A stretch of 64,000 bases of DNA from contig NZ_CP006850.1 of NCBI RefSeq assembly GCF_000523235.1, positions 2,604,001 through 2,668,000 on the forward strand, read 5' to 3'. Shown here in pieces: positions 1 to 9,946 of this stretch (position 1 is the first letter of the stretch; each line of letters begins with the position of its first letter). The notes below the pieces were generated by a model. The model was not told where the DNA came from. It was given only the letters and a program-made list of their open reading frames with translations, and made no database searches. Source of the DNA: Nocardia nova SH22a (lineage in GTDB: Bacteria > Actinomycetota > Actinomycetes > Mycobacteriales > Mycobacteriaceae). Position numbers and translations under genes: made by a program.

Positions 1-1220
1 TGCGCGCACCGGAACCCGGTACGCCGCACCGGATTTCGCGCTCGGCCTGGCGCTGGGCGAAGATCCCGCCGCTCACCGTGGCCGCGGCGCTGCTGGTGGT
101 GTTCGAGATGGCCTCGTTCGCCAAGGGCGCGGTCGCGCAGTATCCGGCGTTCTCGCTGGCCCGCTCGAATGTCGACGCGGTACTGGGCAAACCGTGCGGG
201 CTGGCCGACGACGTGCTCGTCGAAACCGATCCGAACGCCTCGATGCTGCCCCCGCTGACCGGCGATCCGCAGACGGCGTTCACCGCGGGCGCGACCGGAT
301 TCGTGCCCAACGGCGTCGGCGATCTGACCCCCGACGGCGAACCCACCAACAGCAGCAGTATCTCCAGCGCCTTCGACAGCGCGAAGAACAAGGGCGAGGC
401 CGGAACCCAGACCGCCGGTGCGCCACTGCCGTTCGGACTGGACTCGGCCACCACACCGGAACTGGGGACCGCCGGTGAACAGGATCCGGCCGATCTGACC
501 ACCGGGTGGTACAAGCTGCCCGATCCGGCCGAGCGGTCCGGCATCGTGTCGGTCACCGCGGCCGGACGCATCCGCTCGCTCGACTCCGACGGCGTGCTCA
601 CCCCCGGGCAGCGCGTCGAGATCGAATACGGCAGTACCGATTCGGCGACCGAGGCCCACCCGCTGGGCTCGGTGATCCCGATGGATATCGGCCCGGCCCC
701 GTCGTGGCGCAATCTCCGGGTGCCGTTCGATCAGATTCCCGCCCAGGCGAATGTGATCCGGATCGTCGCCCAGGACACCAGTCGTGATCCGAACCAGTGG
801 GTGGCGCTGACGCCACCGCGGATGCCGCGCACCACGACCCTGCAGGACATGGTCGGCTCGCACAGCCCGGTGCTGCTGGATTGGGCTGTCGGACTGCAGT
901 TCCCGTGCCAGCGTCCCTACGATCACCGCAACGGCATCGCGCAGGTGCCCGGCTGGCGCATCCTGCCCGACCGTCCGGCCGCCCACGACACCACGCTGTG
1001 GGAGAGCCACGACGGCGGCGGCCCGCTGGGCTGGAGTCAGGAACTGCTCGAGTCGCAGACCCTGGCCACCTATCTGAAGGGCGACTGGCGCCGGGACTGG
1101 GGTGAGCTGCAGCGGCTGACACCGCGCGACACCACCGCGACCGCGGCGGACCCGTCGATCACCCGGCAGACCCGCGGCGGGATGTGGAGTCCCGGGCACA
1201 TCAACACCGCCTGGGGTTGA
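1..1220 (+). CDS. Arabinosyltransferase (Emb family), C-terminal part
   Basis: The reading frame is open from the window edge, so the N-terminal membrane part lies upstream. EmbA/B/C enzymes add arabinofuranose from decaprenyl-phosphoryl-arabinose to arabinogalactan or lipoarabinomannan outside the plasma membrane. What is visible is the end of the last membrane segment and the extracytoplasmic C-terminal carbohydrate-binding region. Family landmarks are ADDVLVETDPNASML, ALPFGLDS-like text, GWYKLP, the DIGPAPSWRNLR stretch, QWVALTPPR, FPCQRPYDHRNGIA and YLKGDWRRDWG, all aligning with remembered mycobacterial Emb sequences. A perfect hairpin follows the stop and the next genes run the other way, so this is the last gene of its operon. 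Which paralogue (A, B or C) it is cannot be told from this part. Confidence 0.9.
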   Translation, partial: RAPEPGTPHRISRSAWRWAKIPPLTVAAALLVVFEMASFAKGAVAQYPAFSLARSNVDAVLGKPCGLADDVLVETDPNASMLPPLTGDPQTAFTAGATGFVPNGVGDLTPDGEPTNSSSISSAFDSAKNKGEAGTQTAGAPLPFGLDSATTPELGTAGEQDPADLTTGWYKLPDPAERSGIVSVTAAGRIRSLDSDGVLTPGQRVEIEYGSTDSATEAHPLGSVIPMDIGPAPSWRNLRVPFDQIPAQANVIRIVAQDTSRDPNQWVALTPPRMPRTTTLQDMVGSHSPVLLDWAVGLQFPCQRPYDHRNGIAQVPGWRILPDRPAAHDTTLWESHDGGGPLGWSQELLESQTLATYLKGDWRRDWGELQRLTPRDTTATAADPSITRQTRGGMWSPGHINTAWG

Positions 1221-1231
1221 GCCCGCCCAGG

Positions 1232-1259
1232 TCACCGGGCGCCGATCGGCGCCCGGTGA
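1232..1259. terminator. Bidirectional terminator hairpin
   Basis: A perfect 28-base palindrome with 14-base arms (TCACCGGGCGCCGA and its complement) and no unpaired loop lies between the converging arabinosyltransferase and lipoprotein genes. It has no T tract, as is usual for actinobacteria. It can serve both strands. Confidence 0.75.
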
Positions 1260-1266
1260 AGCCGGG

Positions 1267-1968
1267 TCAGGGGCCGGTGGCGCCCGTCAGCCGCCGGATC
1301 TGCCGGTCGGTCAGATCCCGCAGCGCCGCCGGTTCGATCTGTGCCGGTGAGGTTTCCGCGATCTGGACGACACTGCTGCCCACCACCGCGACGGTCGCCG
1401 CGGAGTACAGCGACATCCCCTCGCTGGTGGTGCGGACCTGGAACGAGGTCGAGGCGGCGCCCGCCGGGGGCTGCGCCAGCCCGCCGAGCCGGTAGTCGAT
1501 CGCGGTGCCGTCGGCGTCGGTTCCGGAGTAGGCGCGGCAGTCCCGCAGCAGTTTCTGCACCGCCGAGAACGCCGGGGCGGCGCCACCGTCGGCGTAGCTG
1601 GCGATATCGATATCGATACTGGCGTAGTTCGGTGAGGAGTAGTGCACGGAATCGCGCGCGGCCGAGCCCGGGTACAGATCACCCACCGGCGCCAGCACTT
1701 TCGCGCATTCGGACGGATCGGTGTGCGAGCGATCGGGCGGTGTGGGCCCGTTCCCGGGGGCGGCGTCGTCGAGCTGGGTGAAACCGGCCGGTACCTCGGC
1801 GGGCCCGAGCAGCAGTGCGCGCAGTACCGCGGCGTCGGTGATCGGCGGGGCGGTGATCGGCGGCACCGCGGTGGGGGTGGCGAGGGCGGGCAGGGAATCC
1901 TCGTGCTGGGATCCGCAGGCGCTCACGCCGATCGCGAGACCCGCGAGCAGGACGGCAGTGCGTTTCAT
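1267..1968 (-). CDS. Putative lipoprotein, PknH/LppH-like sensor-type domain
   Basis: A 233-residue exported protein. The ATG at 1968 gives a textbook lipoprotein signal: MKRTAVLLAG, a hydrophobic core and the lipobox VSAC, with Cys23-24 as the lipidated residue. The mature part starts with a Pro/Ala/Thr-rich linker, then a globular domain with two cysteines (SECAKVL and RDCRAY, probably a disulfide) and a C-terminal helix. The layout resembles the extracellular sensor domain of PknH/LppH-type mycobacterial proteins, but this is a resemblance only. It lies 13 bases downstream of another exported protein gene on the same strand, so the two are probably cotranscribed. Function unknown. Confidence 0.7.
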   Translation of the reverse strand: MKRTAVLLAGLAIGVSACGSQHEDSLPALATPTAVPPITAPPITDAAVLRALLLGPAEVPAGFTQLDDAAPGNGPTPPDRSHTDPSECAKVLAPVGDLYPGSAARDSVHYSSPNYASIDIDIASYADGGAAPAFSAVQKLLRDCRAYSGTDADGTAIDYRLGGLAQPPAGAASTSFQVRTTSEGMSLYSAATVAVVGSSVVQIAETSPAQIEPAALRDLTDRQIRRLTGATGP

Positions 1969-1981
1969 GATGCCCAGCGTT

Positions 1982-2986
1982 TCACGAATCCCATTGCAGC
2001 CGGGTGCCGATGTCCTGGCGCAGCAGCACGTCGCTGCGCGGTTCCCGGTAGGTGAGGTGGCCGCCGATGTCGAGGGCTCCGGCGATCGGCATCGGCAGTC
2101 CGAGATCCACCGTGATGGTGCCGGTGCCGTGCACGGAGTAGTCGACGATGTCGAGCGAGCCCGCGTTGTTCGGCAGCCGCCACGCCGGTGACTTGGGGGT
2201 CTGGGTGATGTCGAGAGCGATCGTGAGCACATCGCCCGACCGGCCGACGAGCCGCGCCGTCGTCACCTGGTTGACCTCGCTCGGCTGGATGTCGCCCGAA
2301 ACCTGTTGATGCACCGTCCACACCGCGCCGGTGCCGACCGGTTCGGCCGGGAAGGCGAGCGAGTGGTAGACCGCCTGGGTGAAGGCCCGCTCCAGGGCCG
2401 CGCGGGCGCCGTCGGGGGTGGTGGGCGTCGTCGTGAGCCGCAACCACGTGATGGTGCCGTCGTCGCTGGTCTGGAATGCCGCGTGCGATCCGTCGGCACT
2501 CAGCAGCTGCTGTGCGAGAGCGGGATCGGTGGAGGTGGCCGCGCCGAGGGTGAGGTCCACGCCGCCGCGGTCGGTGTGCGCGGTGAGCGGGATGGTCACG
2601 GCGGGCGGTGAGAAATCACCGGCGTCCTTGTCGTTGATCTGCTGCTCGACGTGGTGCTCGGTGTGCAGGGTCACCTGCTGCGAGGTGCCGGGGGGAACCT
2701 CGGGGCGCAGCGGGGCCCGCGGGTCGTCGCCGGGAGTGACCAGGCTCGCGACCGCCGCGGCGATCGGCATCGTCACCTCGTTACCGAATCCGGAGGGCTC
2801 GACCTCGGCGTCGCTGGTGGTCTCGGTGCCGTCGCCACAGCCCACCCCCAGTGCGGACAGGGTGACCGCCAGCACCATCAACAGCACTCCCGAGCGCACG
2901 GCACGCACGGTCGGGCCCCGGCCGGGCGTACCGGCGCTACGCGAGCCGGAGGCCGAGGCGCAGGGATGGGAAGGCAACACCGTCAC
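1982..2986 (-). CDS. Putative secreted lipoprotein of unknown function
   Basis: About 334 residues. I chose the GTG at 2986 because a TACCCT -10 box (2999-2994) ends exactly 7 bases before it, the leaderless pattern seen elsewhere here. GTG at 2908 or ATG at 2878 are alternatives that leave a shorter n-region. A hydrophobic core followed by LGVGC marks lipidation. The mature protein has no cysteine pair or catalytic signature; it is rich in Thr/Val beta-strand text and repeats terms such as QQVTLHTEHHVEQQI and GTGTITVDLGLPMPIAG. It precedes the PknH/LppH-like lipoprotein gene and probably forms an operon with it. I do not recognise a characterised family. Confidence 0.65.
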   Translation of the reverse strand: MTVLPSHPCASASGSRSAGTPGRGPTVRAVRSGVLLMVLAVTLSALGVGCGDGTETTSDAEVEPSGFGNEVTMPIAAAVASLVTPGDDPRAPLRPEVPPGTSQQVTLHTEHHVEQQINDKDAGDFSPPAVTIPLTAHTDRGGVDLTLGAATSTDPALAQQLLSADGSHAAFQTSDDGTITWLRLTTTPTTPDGARAALERAFTQAVYHSLAFPAEPVGTGAVWTVHQQVSGDIQPSEVNQVTTARLVGRSGDVLTIALDITQTPKSPAWRLPNNAGSLDIVDYSVHGTGTITVDLGLPMPIAGALDIGGHLTYREPRSDVLLRQDIGTRLQWDS

Positions 2987-3096
2987 GCCGAACAGGGTAC
3001 GACCGGTTCCTGAAAAACAGCTTTGACGACCCGGGCCCCGCGCTGGGCGACAGCACCGCGTCGGGCCGCCGGGCCGATGAGGAATGATGTCTAGCT

Positions 3097-3795
3097 GTGA
3101 ATACGGACCGGCCGCGTGAGCACCACCTCGACGACTCCGACGAACCGCGCGAGTCCGCGGCGAATCCGGAGGCCGAGCGCGACGACGGCGAATCCGCCGG
3201 GGACGGCGGTGCGCGCGAGCCCGGCGCGGCCTCGGGCTCCGATCACGGGTCCGGTTCCGGCGGCACGTCCGCGGGATTCCCGAAGCGGCTGCCGTGGCTG
3301 CTGGTGATCGCGGCGGTGGTCCTCGCGGTGGATCTGGGCACCAAGGCCCTGGTGGTCGCGAAGATGACACCGGGGCAGCCGATTTCGATCATCGGCGATG
3401 TGGTGCGGCTGACCCTGATCCGCAATTCCGGCGCCGCCTTCTCGATGGCCACCGGGATGACCTGGCTGCTGACCCTGGTCGCGCTGGCGGTGGTGGTCGG
3501 GGTGATCCGGATCGGGCGCACCCTGCGCTCGCTGGCCTGGGCGGTCGGTCTGGGCCTGGTGCTCGGCGGCGCGGTGGGCAATCTGGTGGACCGGCTGTTC
3601 CGCGCGCCGGGGCCGCTGCAGGGCCACGTGATCGACTTCATCGCCGTCACCCGGTGGTGGCCGGTGTTCAATGTCGCCGACTCCGCGATCGTGTGCGGGG
3701 CGATCCTGCTGGTCGTGCTCACGGTGTTCGGTTTCGAACCCGACGGCACCCGCTCCGGCCACGGTGACGACGACGCGGCGGAGGCGGGCGAATGA
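3097..3795 (+). CDS. lspA: Signal peptidase II (prolipoprotein signal peptidase)
   Basis: LspA is a four-helix membrane aspartyl protease that cuts lipoprotein signals before the lipidated cysteine. Both conserved catalytic blocks are present: GNLVDRLFR and FNVADSAI, each carrying one Asp. The NSGAAFS motif sits in the first loop, and four hydrophobic segments are readable between residues 65 and 215. The protein has an unusually long hydrophilic Asp/Glu/Ser/Gly-rich N-terminal tail of about 65 residues before the first helix, so it is 232 residues against the usual 160-200. The GTG at 3097 is the only sensible start. It overlaps the following pseudouridine synthase gene by four bases (ATGA), an order also found in mycobacteria. 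Confidence 0.93.
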   Translation: MNTDRPREHHLDDSDEPRESAANPEAERDDGESAGDGGAREPGAASGSDHGSGSGGTSAGFPKRLPWLLVIAAVVLAVDLGTKALVVAKMTPGQPISIIGDVVRLTLIRNSGAAFSMATGMTWLLTLVALAVVVGVIRIGRTLRSLAWAVGLGLVLGGAVGNLVDRLFRAPGPLQGHVIDFIAVTRWWPVFNVADSAIVCGAILLVVLTVFGFEPDGTRSGHGDDDAAEAGE

Positions 3796-4718
3796 GGGAG
3801 ACCCGATCCATGCCGATCCCCGACGGACTCGACGGCATGCGCGTGGACGCCGGGCTCTCGCGGCTGCTGGGCCTGTCGCGCACGGCCGTCGCGACCATGG
3901 CCGAGGACGGTTCGGTGCAGATCGACGGCGCCGCGGCCGGTAAATCCGATCGGCTGGTGGCCGGGGCCTGGCTGGAGGTCGAATTTCCCGAACCGAAGCG
4001 GGAGCTGACGGTGGAGGCCACGCCGGTGGCGGGGATGACGATCCTCTACGCCGACGACGACATCGTCGCGGTGGACAAGCCGGTCGGCGTCGCCGCCCAC
4101 ACCGGGGTGGGATGGTCGGGGCCCACGGTCGTGGGCGGGCTGGCCGCGATGGGTTACCGCATCTCCACCTCGGGCGCGCACGAACGCCAGGGCATCGTGC
4201 ACCGGCTGGACGTCGGCACCTCCGGTGTGATGGTGGTGGCACAGTCCGAGCACGCCTACACCGTGCTGAAGCGGGCCTTCAAACAGCGCACGGTGGACAA
4301 GCGGTATCACGCGCTGGTGCAGGGTCATCCGGATCCCTCCAGCGGCACCATCGACGCGCCGATCGGGCGGGCCCGGGGCAACGAGTGGAAGTTCGCCGTG
4401 ACCGCCGACGGCCGTCCCAGCGTCACCCACTACGACACCGTCGAGGCGTTCCAGGCCGCGAGCCTGCTCGACATCCATCTGGAAACCGGTCGCACCCACC
4501 AGATCCGGGTGCACTTCTCGGCGATCCGGCACCCCTGCTGCGGTGATCTGACCTACGGCGCCGATCCGCGCCTGGCCGAGCGGCTGGGGCTGCAACGGCA
4601 GTGGTTGCACGCGCGCAGCCTCGGATTCGCACATCCCGCCGACGGCCGCTGGGTCGAGATAACCAGTGCGTACCCCGACGATCTCGAACACGCGCTGGCC
4701 GTGCTGCGCGCGGCCTGA
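3792..4718 (+). CDS. RluA/RluD-family rRNA pseudouridine synthase
   Basis: Converts uridine to pseudouridine in RNA, by family most likely in 23S rRNA. An N-terminal S4 RNA-binding domain ([22 protein letters not shown] and onward) precedes the catalytic domain. The signature [12 protein letters not shown] contains the catalytic Asp of HRLD, and [12 protein letters not shown] is the conserved C-terminal motif. Length, 308 residues, is normal for RluD-like enzymes. Translation is coupled to lspA through the overlapping ATGA; an in-frame ATG at 3810 is an alternative start closer to the S4 domain. The exact target uridines cannot be inferred. Confidence 0.9.
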   Translation: MRETRSMPIPDGLDGMRVDAGLSRLLGLSRTAVATMAEDGSVQIDGAAAGKSDRLVAGAWLEVEFPEPKRELTVEATPVAGMTILYADDDIVAVDKPVGVAAHTGVGWSGPTVVGGLAAMGYRISTSGAHERQGIVHRLDVGTSGVMVVAQSEHAYTVLKRAFKQRTVDKRYHALVQGHPDPSSGTIDAPIGRARGNEWKFAVTADGRPSVTHYDTVEAFQAASLLDIHLETGRTHQIRVHFSAIRHPCCGDLTYGADPRLAERLGLQRQWLHARSLGFAHPADGRWVEITSAYPDDLEHALAVLRAA

Positions 4719-4733
4719 GCCGCGCCGGGGAGG

Positions 4734-5399
4734 GTGAGAATGCGCGAGAGATGGCGGGCCGCAGCGGGTTTCGGCGCGCTGCTGATCGTCCTGATCGTGG
4801 TGGTGGTGCTCGGCTGGGCACAGCCGCCGCGGCCGGGGGCCATCGCCACCGATCGGCTGGGCCCCGACTCCGGGGAGCGGGTGGCGGACTATCTGGAGCG
4901 CGCCGAGGCCACGCTGCCCGGTGGTGACACCGATCCGCACTGGGCACTGGTGACCTTGCGGAACGGTCTGACCACCGACGCCGTCGTCGGCGCCGTCGCG
5001 GGACTGCGGGTGTCGCAGGTGCTCTATCACGTGCCGCTCGATCGGGTGTACACGCCGGTGATCGTGGTGCCGGTGGCTGCGGGCACCGACGCGGTCCAGG
5101 CGGCGCAACCGGCCGCCGCGGGGGCGATGGACCACGTGCTGAACTCCGACGATCGATCGCGGCGGATCGCGGCGGTGTCGGCCGCACGCCTGCGTTCCGG
5201 CTGCGCCTGTGCGGTGAATCTGGTGGTCCGCGGCACCCTCGCCCAGTTGCGCGGGCTGGCCGCGCACGAGGCGATCCGCAGTGTCGAGGCGCTGCCGCCC
5301 GACGCCGCCGCCGGGACGTTCGCCGTCCTGCCGCTGCTGCCCGGACAACTCGACGTGGTGGCGCCGGGCCCCGACGACGGCGAGGTCCCGCAGCCCTGA
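4734..5399 (+). CDS. Membrane-anchored hypothetical protein
   Basis: 221 residues from the GTG at 4734 (ATG at 4740 also possible), following the pseudouridine synthase by 15 bases in the same direction and probably in its operon. Residues 10-30 form one strong hydrophobic helix after a basic start, giving an N-in membrane anchor or uncleaved signal. The outside part is Ala/Val/Asp-rich with a Cys-Ala-Cys sequence (RSGCACAVNLVVRG) and no catalytic motif I recognise. Similar anchored proteins follow lspA-rluD in other nocardiae as far as I recall, but I cannot name a function. Confidence 0.6.
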   Translation: MRMRERWRAAAGFGALLIVLIVVVVLGWAQPPRPGAIATDRLGPDSGERVADYLERAEATLPGGDTDPHWALVTLRNGLTTDAVVGAVAGLRVSQVLYHVPLDRVYTPVIVVPVAAGTDAVQAAQPAAAGAMDHVLNSDDRSRRIAAVSAARLRSGCACAVNLVVRGTLAQLRGLAAHEAIRSVEALPPDAAAGTFAVLPLLPGQLDVVAPGPDDGEVPQP

Positions 5400-5467
5400 T
5401 CGATCCCGCCGGACTTGTCGGACCCGCGCGCCATAATCGGCGTGCGGCCAATCGAGGGGAGACGATC

Positions 5468-6385
5468 GTGACGGTGAGCTGGGATGCGGGGCAACGGGAT
5501 CGGGCCACGGGCGTGCTGCTGGGCACGGCCGCCGGTGACGCGCTGGGCGCCGGATACGAATTCACCCATCCGGCGCAGGACGCGGTCATCGAGATGCGTG
5601 GCGGGGGATCGCCGCGCTGGGCGCCGGGCGAATGGACCGACGACACCGCGATGGCGATCGGCGTGGCGCTGGCCGCCGCCGATCACGGCATCCTGCACCA
5701 CGGTCCCGGACTGGACGCGGTGGCGCGGCATTTCGTGCGCTGGTGGGATTCCCGGCCCAAGGACGTCGGCTATCAGACCAGTCAGGTCCTGCAGTGGCGC
5801 AGCGCCGACGCCGCCGATATGCGGCGGCGCTCGTTCGAACTCGACGGGCTCACCGGCGGCAACGGATCGCTGATGCGCACCGCCCCGGTCGCGCTGTGCT
5901 ATCTCGACGATCCGGGCAACTGCGCCGCCGCGGCCCGCGCGGTCAGCGACCTCACCCACAGCGACGTCCGCGCCGGTGAGGCGTGTGTGCTGTGGTCGTG
6001 GGCGATCCGGCACGCCGTGCTGCACGGCACCTACGACGGCCTGCGCGCGGGGCTGGCCTTCGTCGACGCGGACTTCTGGACCGCGCTGCTGGACCAGGCC
6101 GAATCCGGGGATCCGGCGGATTTCCCGAAGAACGGCTGGGTGGTGCACGCACTGCAGACGGCGTGGTGGGCGATCACCCACACCGAATCGCTACCGGGTG
6201 CGCTGGAGGCGGCCGTGCGCGCGGGCGGCGACACCGACACCACCGCGGCGATCACCGGCGGGCTGGCCGGTGCGCGCTGGGGAGCCTCGGCGATTCCGCC
6301 GCAGTGGGTGGAGTTGCTGCATGGTTATCCGCGGCTGCGCGGGAGTGATCTCATCGCCCTCACGCACCGCATCGTCGATCGCTGA
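5468..6385 (+). CDS. ADP-ribosylglycohydrolase family protein
   Basis: A 305-residue member of the DraG/ARH family, which hydrolyses ADP-ribose bonds using two Mg ions in an all-helical fold. Metal-binding motifs are intact: GTAAGDALGAG near residue 20, WTDDTAMAI near residue 58, GNGSLMR near residue 135 and GGDTDTTAAITGGLAGA near residue 257, with the paired Asp/Thr residues that bind both metals. The GTG at 5468 has GAGGGGAG seven bases upstream, and a CATAAT-type -10 lies about 35 bases before it. Substrate cannot be read: ADP-ribosyl-arginine proteins, O-acetyl-ADP-ribose or small molecules are all known in this family. No partner toxin or ART is adjacent. Confidence 0.88.
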   Translation: MTVSWDAGQRDRATGVLLGTAAGDALGAGYEFTHPAQDAVIEMRGGGSPRWAPGEWTDDTAMAIGVALAAADHGILHHGPGLDAVARHFVRWWDSRPKDVGYQTSQVLQWRSADAADMRRRSFELDGLTGGNGSLMRTAPVALCYLDDPGNCAAAARAVSDLTHSDVRAGEACVLWSWAIRHAVLHGTYDGLRAGLAFVDADFWTALLDQAESGDPADFPKNGWVVHALQTAWWAITHTESLPGALEAAVRAGGDTDTTAAITGGLAGARWGASAIPPQWVELLHGYPRLRGSDLIALTHRIVDR

Positions 6386-6493
6386 CCGATGGGCCGCCGA
6401 GTGCCCGCGGGCGCGGCTGCCGGGAGGTTGCCGGGCTATGTGGCCGGGACCGGCACCGGTCCGATTCGCCGGAAACGCTCTAGGCTGTCGGAC

Positions 6494-8926
6494 ATGTCGA
6501 TCACCGAGCAGGACGCGCGCGCACCGGGTCTGACCGCCTCCGAAGTCGCGCAGCGCGTTCGTGACGGGCAGACCAACGATGTGCCGGACCGGGCCAGCCG
6601 ATCGGTTGCCGACATCGTCCGGGCCAATGTGTTCACCCGCATCAACGCCATCCTCGGTGTCCTGTTCGTCCTGGTCCTGGCGACCGGATCGATCATCGAC
6701 GGCATGTTCGGCCTGCTGATCGTGGCCAACAGCGTGGTGGGCATCGTGCAGGAGCTGCGCGCCAAGCAGACCCTGGACAAACTCGCCATCGTCGGTCAGG
6801 CCCGGCCGATGGTGCGCCGCGACGGCGCCGCGGTCCCGGTCGGCCCGAAGGAGGTCGTGCTCGACGATCTGATCGAGCTGGGACCGGGCGATCAGATCGT
6901 CGTCGACGGCGAGGTCGTCGAATGCGAACTGCTCGAGGTCGACGAATCGCTGCTGACCGGCGAGGCCGATCCGATCGACAAGTCGATCGGGGCCAAGGTG
7001 ATGTCGGGCAGCTACGTGGTCGCCGGATCGGGCGCCTATCGCGCCACCAAGGTCGGCAAGGACGCCTACGCCGCGCAGCTGGCCGCCGAGGCGTCGAAGT
7101 TCACGCTGGTCGATTCGGAACTGCGCAGCGGTATCGACACGATCCTGAAGGTCATCACGTATCTGCTGATCCCGGCGGGTCTGGTGACGATCTACAACCA
7201 GCTGTTCAACAGCGACCAATCCTGGCAGCAGGCCCTCAACGGTATGGTCGCGGCGCTGGTGCCGATGGTGCCCGAGGGCCTGGTGCTGATGACCTCGATC
7301 GCGTTCGCGGTCGGTGTGGTCCGGCTGGGGCAGCGCAAGTGCCTGGTCCAGGAGCTGCCCGCGATCGAGGGCCTGGCCCGGGTCGACGTGGTGTGCGCGG
7401 ACAAGACCGGCACGCTCACCGAGAACGGCATGCGGCTGTCGGAGCTGCGCGTGGTGGGTGAGGTCCCCGAGGAGCGCCTGCGCGAGGTGCTGGCCGCGCT
7501 GGCCCACGACGATCCGCGCCCCAACGCCAGTGTGCTGGCCATCGCCGAGGCCATGACCGACGATCCGGGCTTGACGTCGACCGGTGTCGCACCGTTCAGC
7601 TCGGCGAAGAAGTGGAGCGGAATCTCCTACGGCGAGTACGGCAACTGGCTGCTCGGCGCCCCGGATGTCCTGCTGGACCCGGATTCCGAGATCGCCGCCA
7701 CCGCACAGGACATCGGCGCCAAGGGGCTGCGGGTGCTGCTGCTGGCCTCCTCGGACCGTCCGGTGGACGACCCCGCCGCACCGGCCACGGTCACCCCGCA
7801 GGCGCTGGTGGTACTCGAGCAGAAGGTCCGGCCGGACGCCCGCGAGACCCTGGATTACTTTGCCGGACAGGATGTCTCGATCAAGGTGATCTCCGGCGAC
7901 AACGCCGTCTCGGTCGGCGCGGTGGCCTCCTCGCTCGGGCTCGGCGGCGGTGAGCACGCGGTCGACGCCCGGAAGTTGCCCTCCGATCGCGACGCGTTGG
8001 CCGAGGTGCTCGAACACGAGACCACCTTCGGCCGGGTGCGCCCGGATCAGAAGCGAGCGATGGTGGGAGCGCTGCAGTCACGCGGGCACACCGTCGCCAT
8101 GACCGGTGACGGTGTCAACGACGTCCTGGCGCTCAAGGACGCCGACATCGGTGTCGCGATGGGATCGGGCAGTCCGGCCACCCGCGCGGTCGCGCAGATC
8201 GTGCTGCTGGACAACCGGTTCGCCACCCTGCCGTACGTGGTGGGCGAGGGGCGGCGGGTGATCGGCAACATCGAGCGCGTCTCGAATCTGTTCCTCACCA
8301 AGACGGTGTACTCGGTCCTGCTGGCCTTCCTCGTCGGTGTGGGCGGAATCGGTTCGAGGATCTTCCATTACGAGGCGCTGTCGTATCCGTTCCTGCCCCG
8401 CCACGTCACCATCGCGGCCTGGTTCACCATCGGCATCCCGGCGTTCATCCTGTCGCTGGCGCCCAACAACGAAAGGGCGCGAACGGGTTTCGTGCCCCGG
8501 GTGCTGCGCCTGGCGGTGCCCTCGGGCACGGTGATCGGCGTGATGACCTTCATCGCCTATCTGATCGCGCGCTGGCGCGCCGACCCGGCATTGAGCGAGG
8601 CCGATCAGGCGGTGCAGACCGGGACCACGGCGCTGATCACGCTGCTGGTGATCGCGGTGTGGGTGCTGGCGATCGTGGCGCGGCCGTGGAACTGGTGGAA
8701 GATCCTGCTGATCGCCGGATCCGTCACCGGATACCTGATCCTGTTCGCGGTTCCGTTCACCCGGCACTTCTTCAAACTGGACCCCTCCAATGTCGAATTG
8801 ACCGGGGTGGCCTTCGCCTGCGGCGCGGTCGGCGTGGTGCTGGTGGAGCTGGCCTGGTGGATCACGGCGATGGTGAGTGGTGAACAGCGCCATCTGTTTC
8901 CGGAATCCCCGGGCCGAAAGCGCTGA
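6494..8926 (+). CDS. ctpE: Cation-transporting P-type ATPase, CtpE type (calcium uptake)
   Basis: 810 residues, closely matching remembered M. tuberculosis CtpE (797 residues) over its whole length. In mycobacteria CtpE brings in Ca2+ and supports surface integrity. P-type landmarks: [12 protein letters not shown] actuator loop, PEGL in transmembrane segment 4, [12 protein letters not shown] with the phosphorylated Asp, and [27 protein letters not shown]. About ten membrane segments surround these. The ATG at 6494 is chosen because a TAGGCT -10 box (6481-6486) ends 7 bases before it, implying a leaderless transcript, and because [21 protein letters not shown] aligns with the CtpE N-terminus. 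It is transcribed alone. Confidence 0.93.
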   Translation: MSITEQDARAPGLTASEVAQRVRDGQTNDVPDRASRSVADIVRANVFTRINAILGVLFVLVLATGSIIDGMFGLLIVANSVVGIVQELRAKQTLDKLAIVGQARPMVRRDGAAVPVGPKEVVLDDLIELGPGDQIVVDGEVVECELLEVDESLLTGEADPIDKSIGAKVMSGSYVVAGSGAYRATKVGKDAYAAQLAAEASKFTLVDSELRSGIDTILKVITYLLIPAGLVTIYNQLFNSDQSWQQALNGMVAALVPMVPEGLVLMTSIAFAVGVVRLGQRKCLVQELPAIEGLARVDVVCADKTGTLTENGMRLSELRVVGEVPEERLREVLAALAHDDPRPNASVLAIAEAMTDDPGLTSTGVAPFSSAKKWSGISYGEYGNWLLGAPDVLLDPDSEIAATAQDIGAKGLRVLLLASSDRPVDDPAAPATVTPQALVVLEQKVRPDARETLDYFAGQDVSIKVISGDNAVSVGAVASSLGLGGGEHAVDARKLPSDRDALAEVLEHETTFGRVRPDQKRAMVGALQSRGHTVAMTGDGVNDVLALKDADIGVAMGSGSPATRAVAQIVLLDNRFATLPYVVGEGRRVIGNIERVSNLFLTKTVYSVLLAFLVGVGGIGSRIFHYEALSYPFLPRHVTIAAWFTIGIPAFILSLAPNNERARTGFVPRVLRLAVPSGTVIGVMTFIAYLIARWRADPALSEADQAVQTGTTALITLLVIAVWVLAIVARPWNWWKILLIAGSVTGYLILFAVPFTRHFFKLDPSNVELTGVAFACGAVGVVLVELAWWITAMVSGEQRHLFPESPGRKR

Positions 8927-9028
8927 GCCGGAACACGTTGCCGACGCGCCGAACTGGTCGGATGCTATGGCGCGCCGTGAACATCGTTGTGCGGCGCATC
9001 GATTCGCAACGCGGGTACCTTCGGCTGT

Positions 9029-9868
9029 ATGGAGGTCCTGTTGCATCAGATCGACGCGTTCGCCGATGCACCCTTCACAGGGAACCCGGCGGCGGTGATG
9101 CCGCTGCTGGCGTGGTTGCCCGACGAACTGCTCCAGCGGCTCGCCGAGGAGAACCGGCTGTCCGAAACCGCCTTCTACACCTCGGCGCTGCCGCCCGAGG
9201 CCGGTCCGCCGCCCGGTGACGGCCCGGCCTTCCGGTTGCGCTGGTTCACCCCCGCGACCGAGGTCGACATGTGCGGTCATGCCACCCTCGCCACCGCCGC
9301 GCAGATCTTCGACGATATGCATCCACTGGCCGAGCGGGTGCATTTCCACACCCGCAGCGGCTGGCTCGCGGTGAGCCGCGGCGGTGACGAACTGGTCCTG
9401 GATCTGCCCGTCGTCGACTCCGCCGACGCGGTGCCGGATCCGGATCTGATCGGCGCGCTCGGCGTGCGGCCGGTGCGGGTGCTCACCGGCCAGGACGAGA
9501 TGGTCGTCGTCGCGACCGAGGCCGAGGTCCGCGCGGCCTGGCCGAATTTCGCCGCCTTCCCGCCGCTGCGGCGCGGCGTGATCCTCACCGCGCCCGGCGA
9601 CCACAGCGATTTCGTCTCCCGCTTCTTCGCACCCGGTGTGGGCGTCGACGAGGATCCGGTCACCGGTTCCGCCCACGCCCAGCTGGCTCCGCTGTGGGCC
9701 CGCGATCTGGGCCGCCACGAGCTGTCGGCGCGGCAGCTGTCCGCCCGCACCGGCCGGTTGCGGTGCACGGTCACCGGCGGACGGGTCCTGCTGACCGGCC
9801 GGTGCAGGCGATATCTCGACGGTGTGGTCCGGCTGCCGGACGACGACTCGTTGCCGACGCGGCGCTGA
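9029..9868 (+). CDS. PhzF-family isomerase
   Basis: 279 residues of the PhzF/diaminopimelate-epimerase fold. The type member PhzF isomerises trans-2,3-dihydro-3-hydroxyanthranilate in phenazine synthesis, but most family members act on other substrates. Motifs seen: FTGNPAAV, LSETAFY with the catalytic Glu, WFTPATEVDMCGHATLA and the second-half signature DEDPVTGSAHAQLAPLW. No phenazine genes are near, so a phenazine role is unlikely. ATG 9029 is preceded by TACCTT (9016-9021) at 7 bases, a leaderless arrangement. Confidence 0.88.
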   Translation: MEVLLHQIDAFADAPFTGNPAAVMPLLAWLPDELLQRLAEENRLSETAFYTSALPPEAGPPPGDGPAFRLRWFTPATEVDMCGHATLATAAQIFDDMHPLAERVHFHTRSGWLAVSRGGDELVLDLPVVDSADAVPDPDLIGALGVRPVRVLTGQDEMVVVATEAEVRAAWPNFAAFPPLRRGVILTAPGDHSDFVSRFFAPGVGVDEDPVTGSAHAQLAPLWARDLGRHELSARQLSARTGRLRCTVTGGRVLLTGRCRRYLDGVVRLPDDDSLPTRR

Positions 9869-9946
9869 GGCGACCGCCGGGCGGGTGACGCAGACCTCGC
9901 GAAACCCGCTCGACAGGTCCTGCCGGACGGAAGTAGCGTGCGCGGA

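Noticed and set aside
3243..5348. Open frame of about 700 codons on the minus strand
   Set aside because: Opposite lspA, the pseudouridine synthase and the next gene; compositional artefact.
9029..9868. Phenazine biosynthesis role of the PhzF-like gene
   Set aside because: No other phz gene is near; most family members act outside phenazine synthesis.
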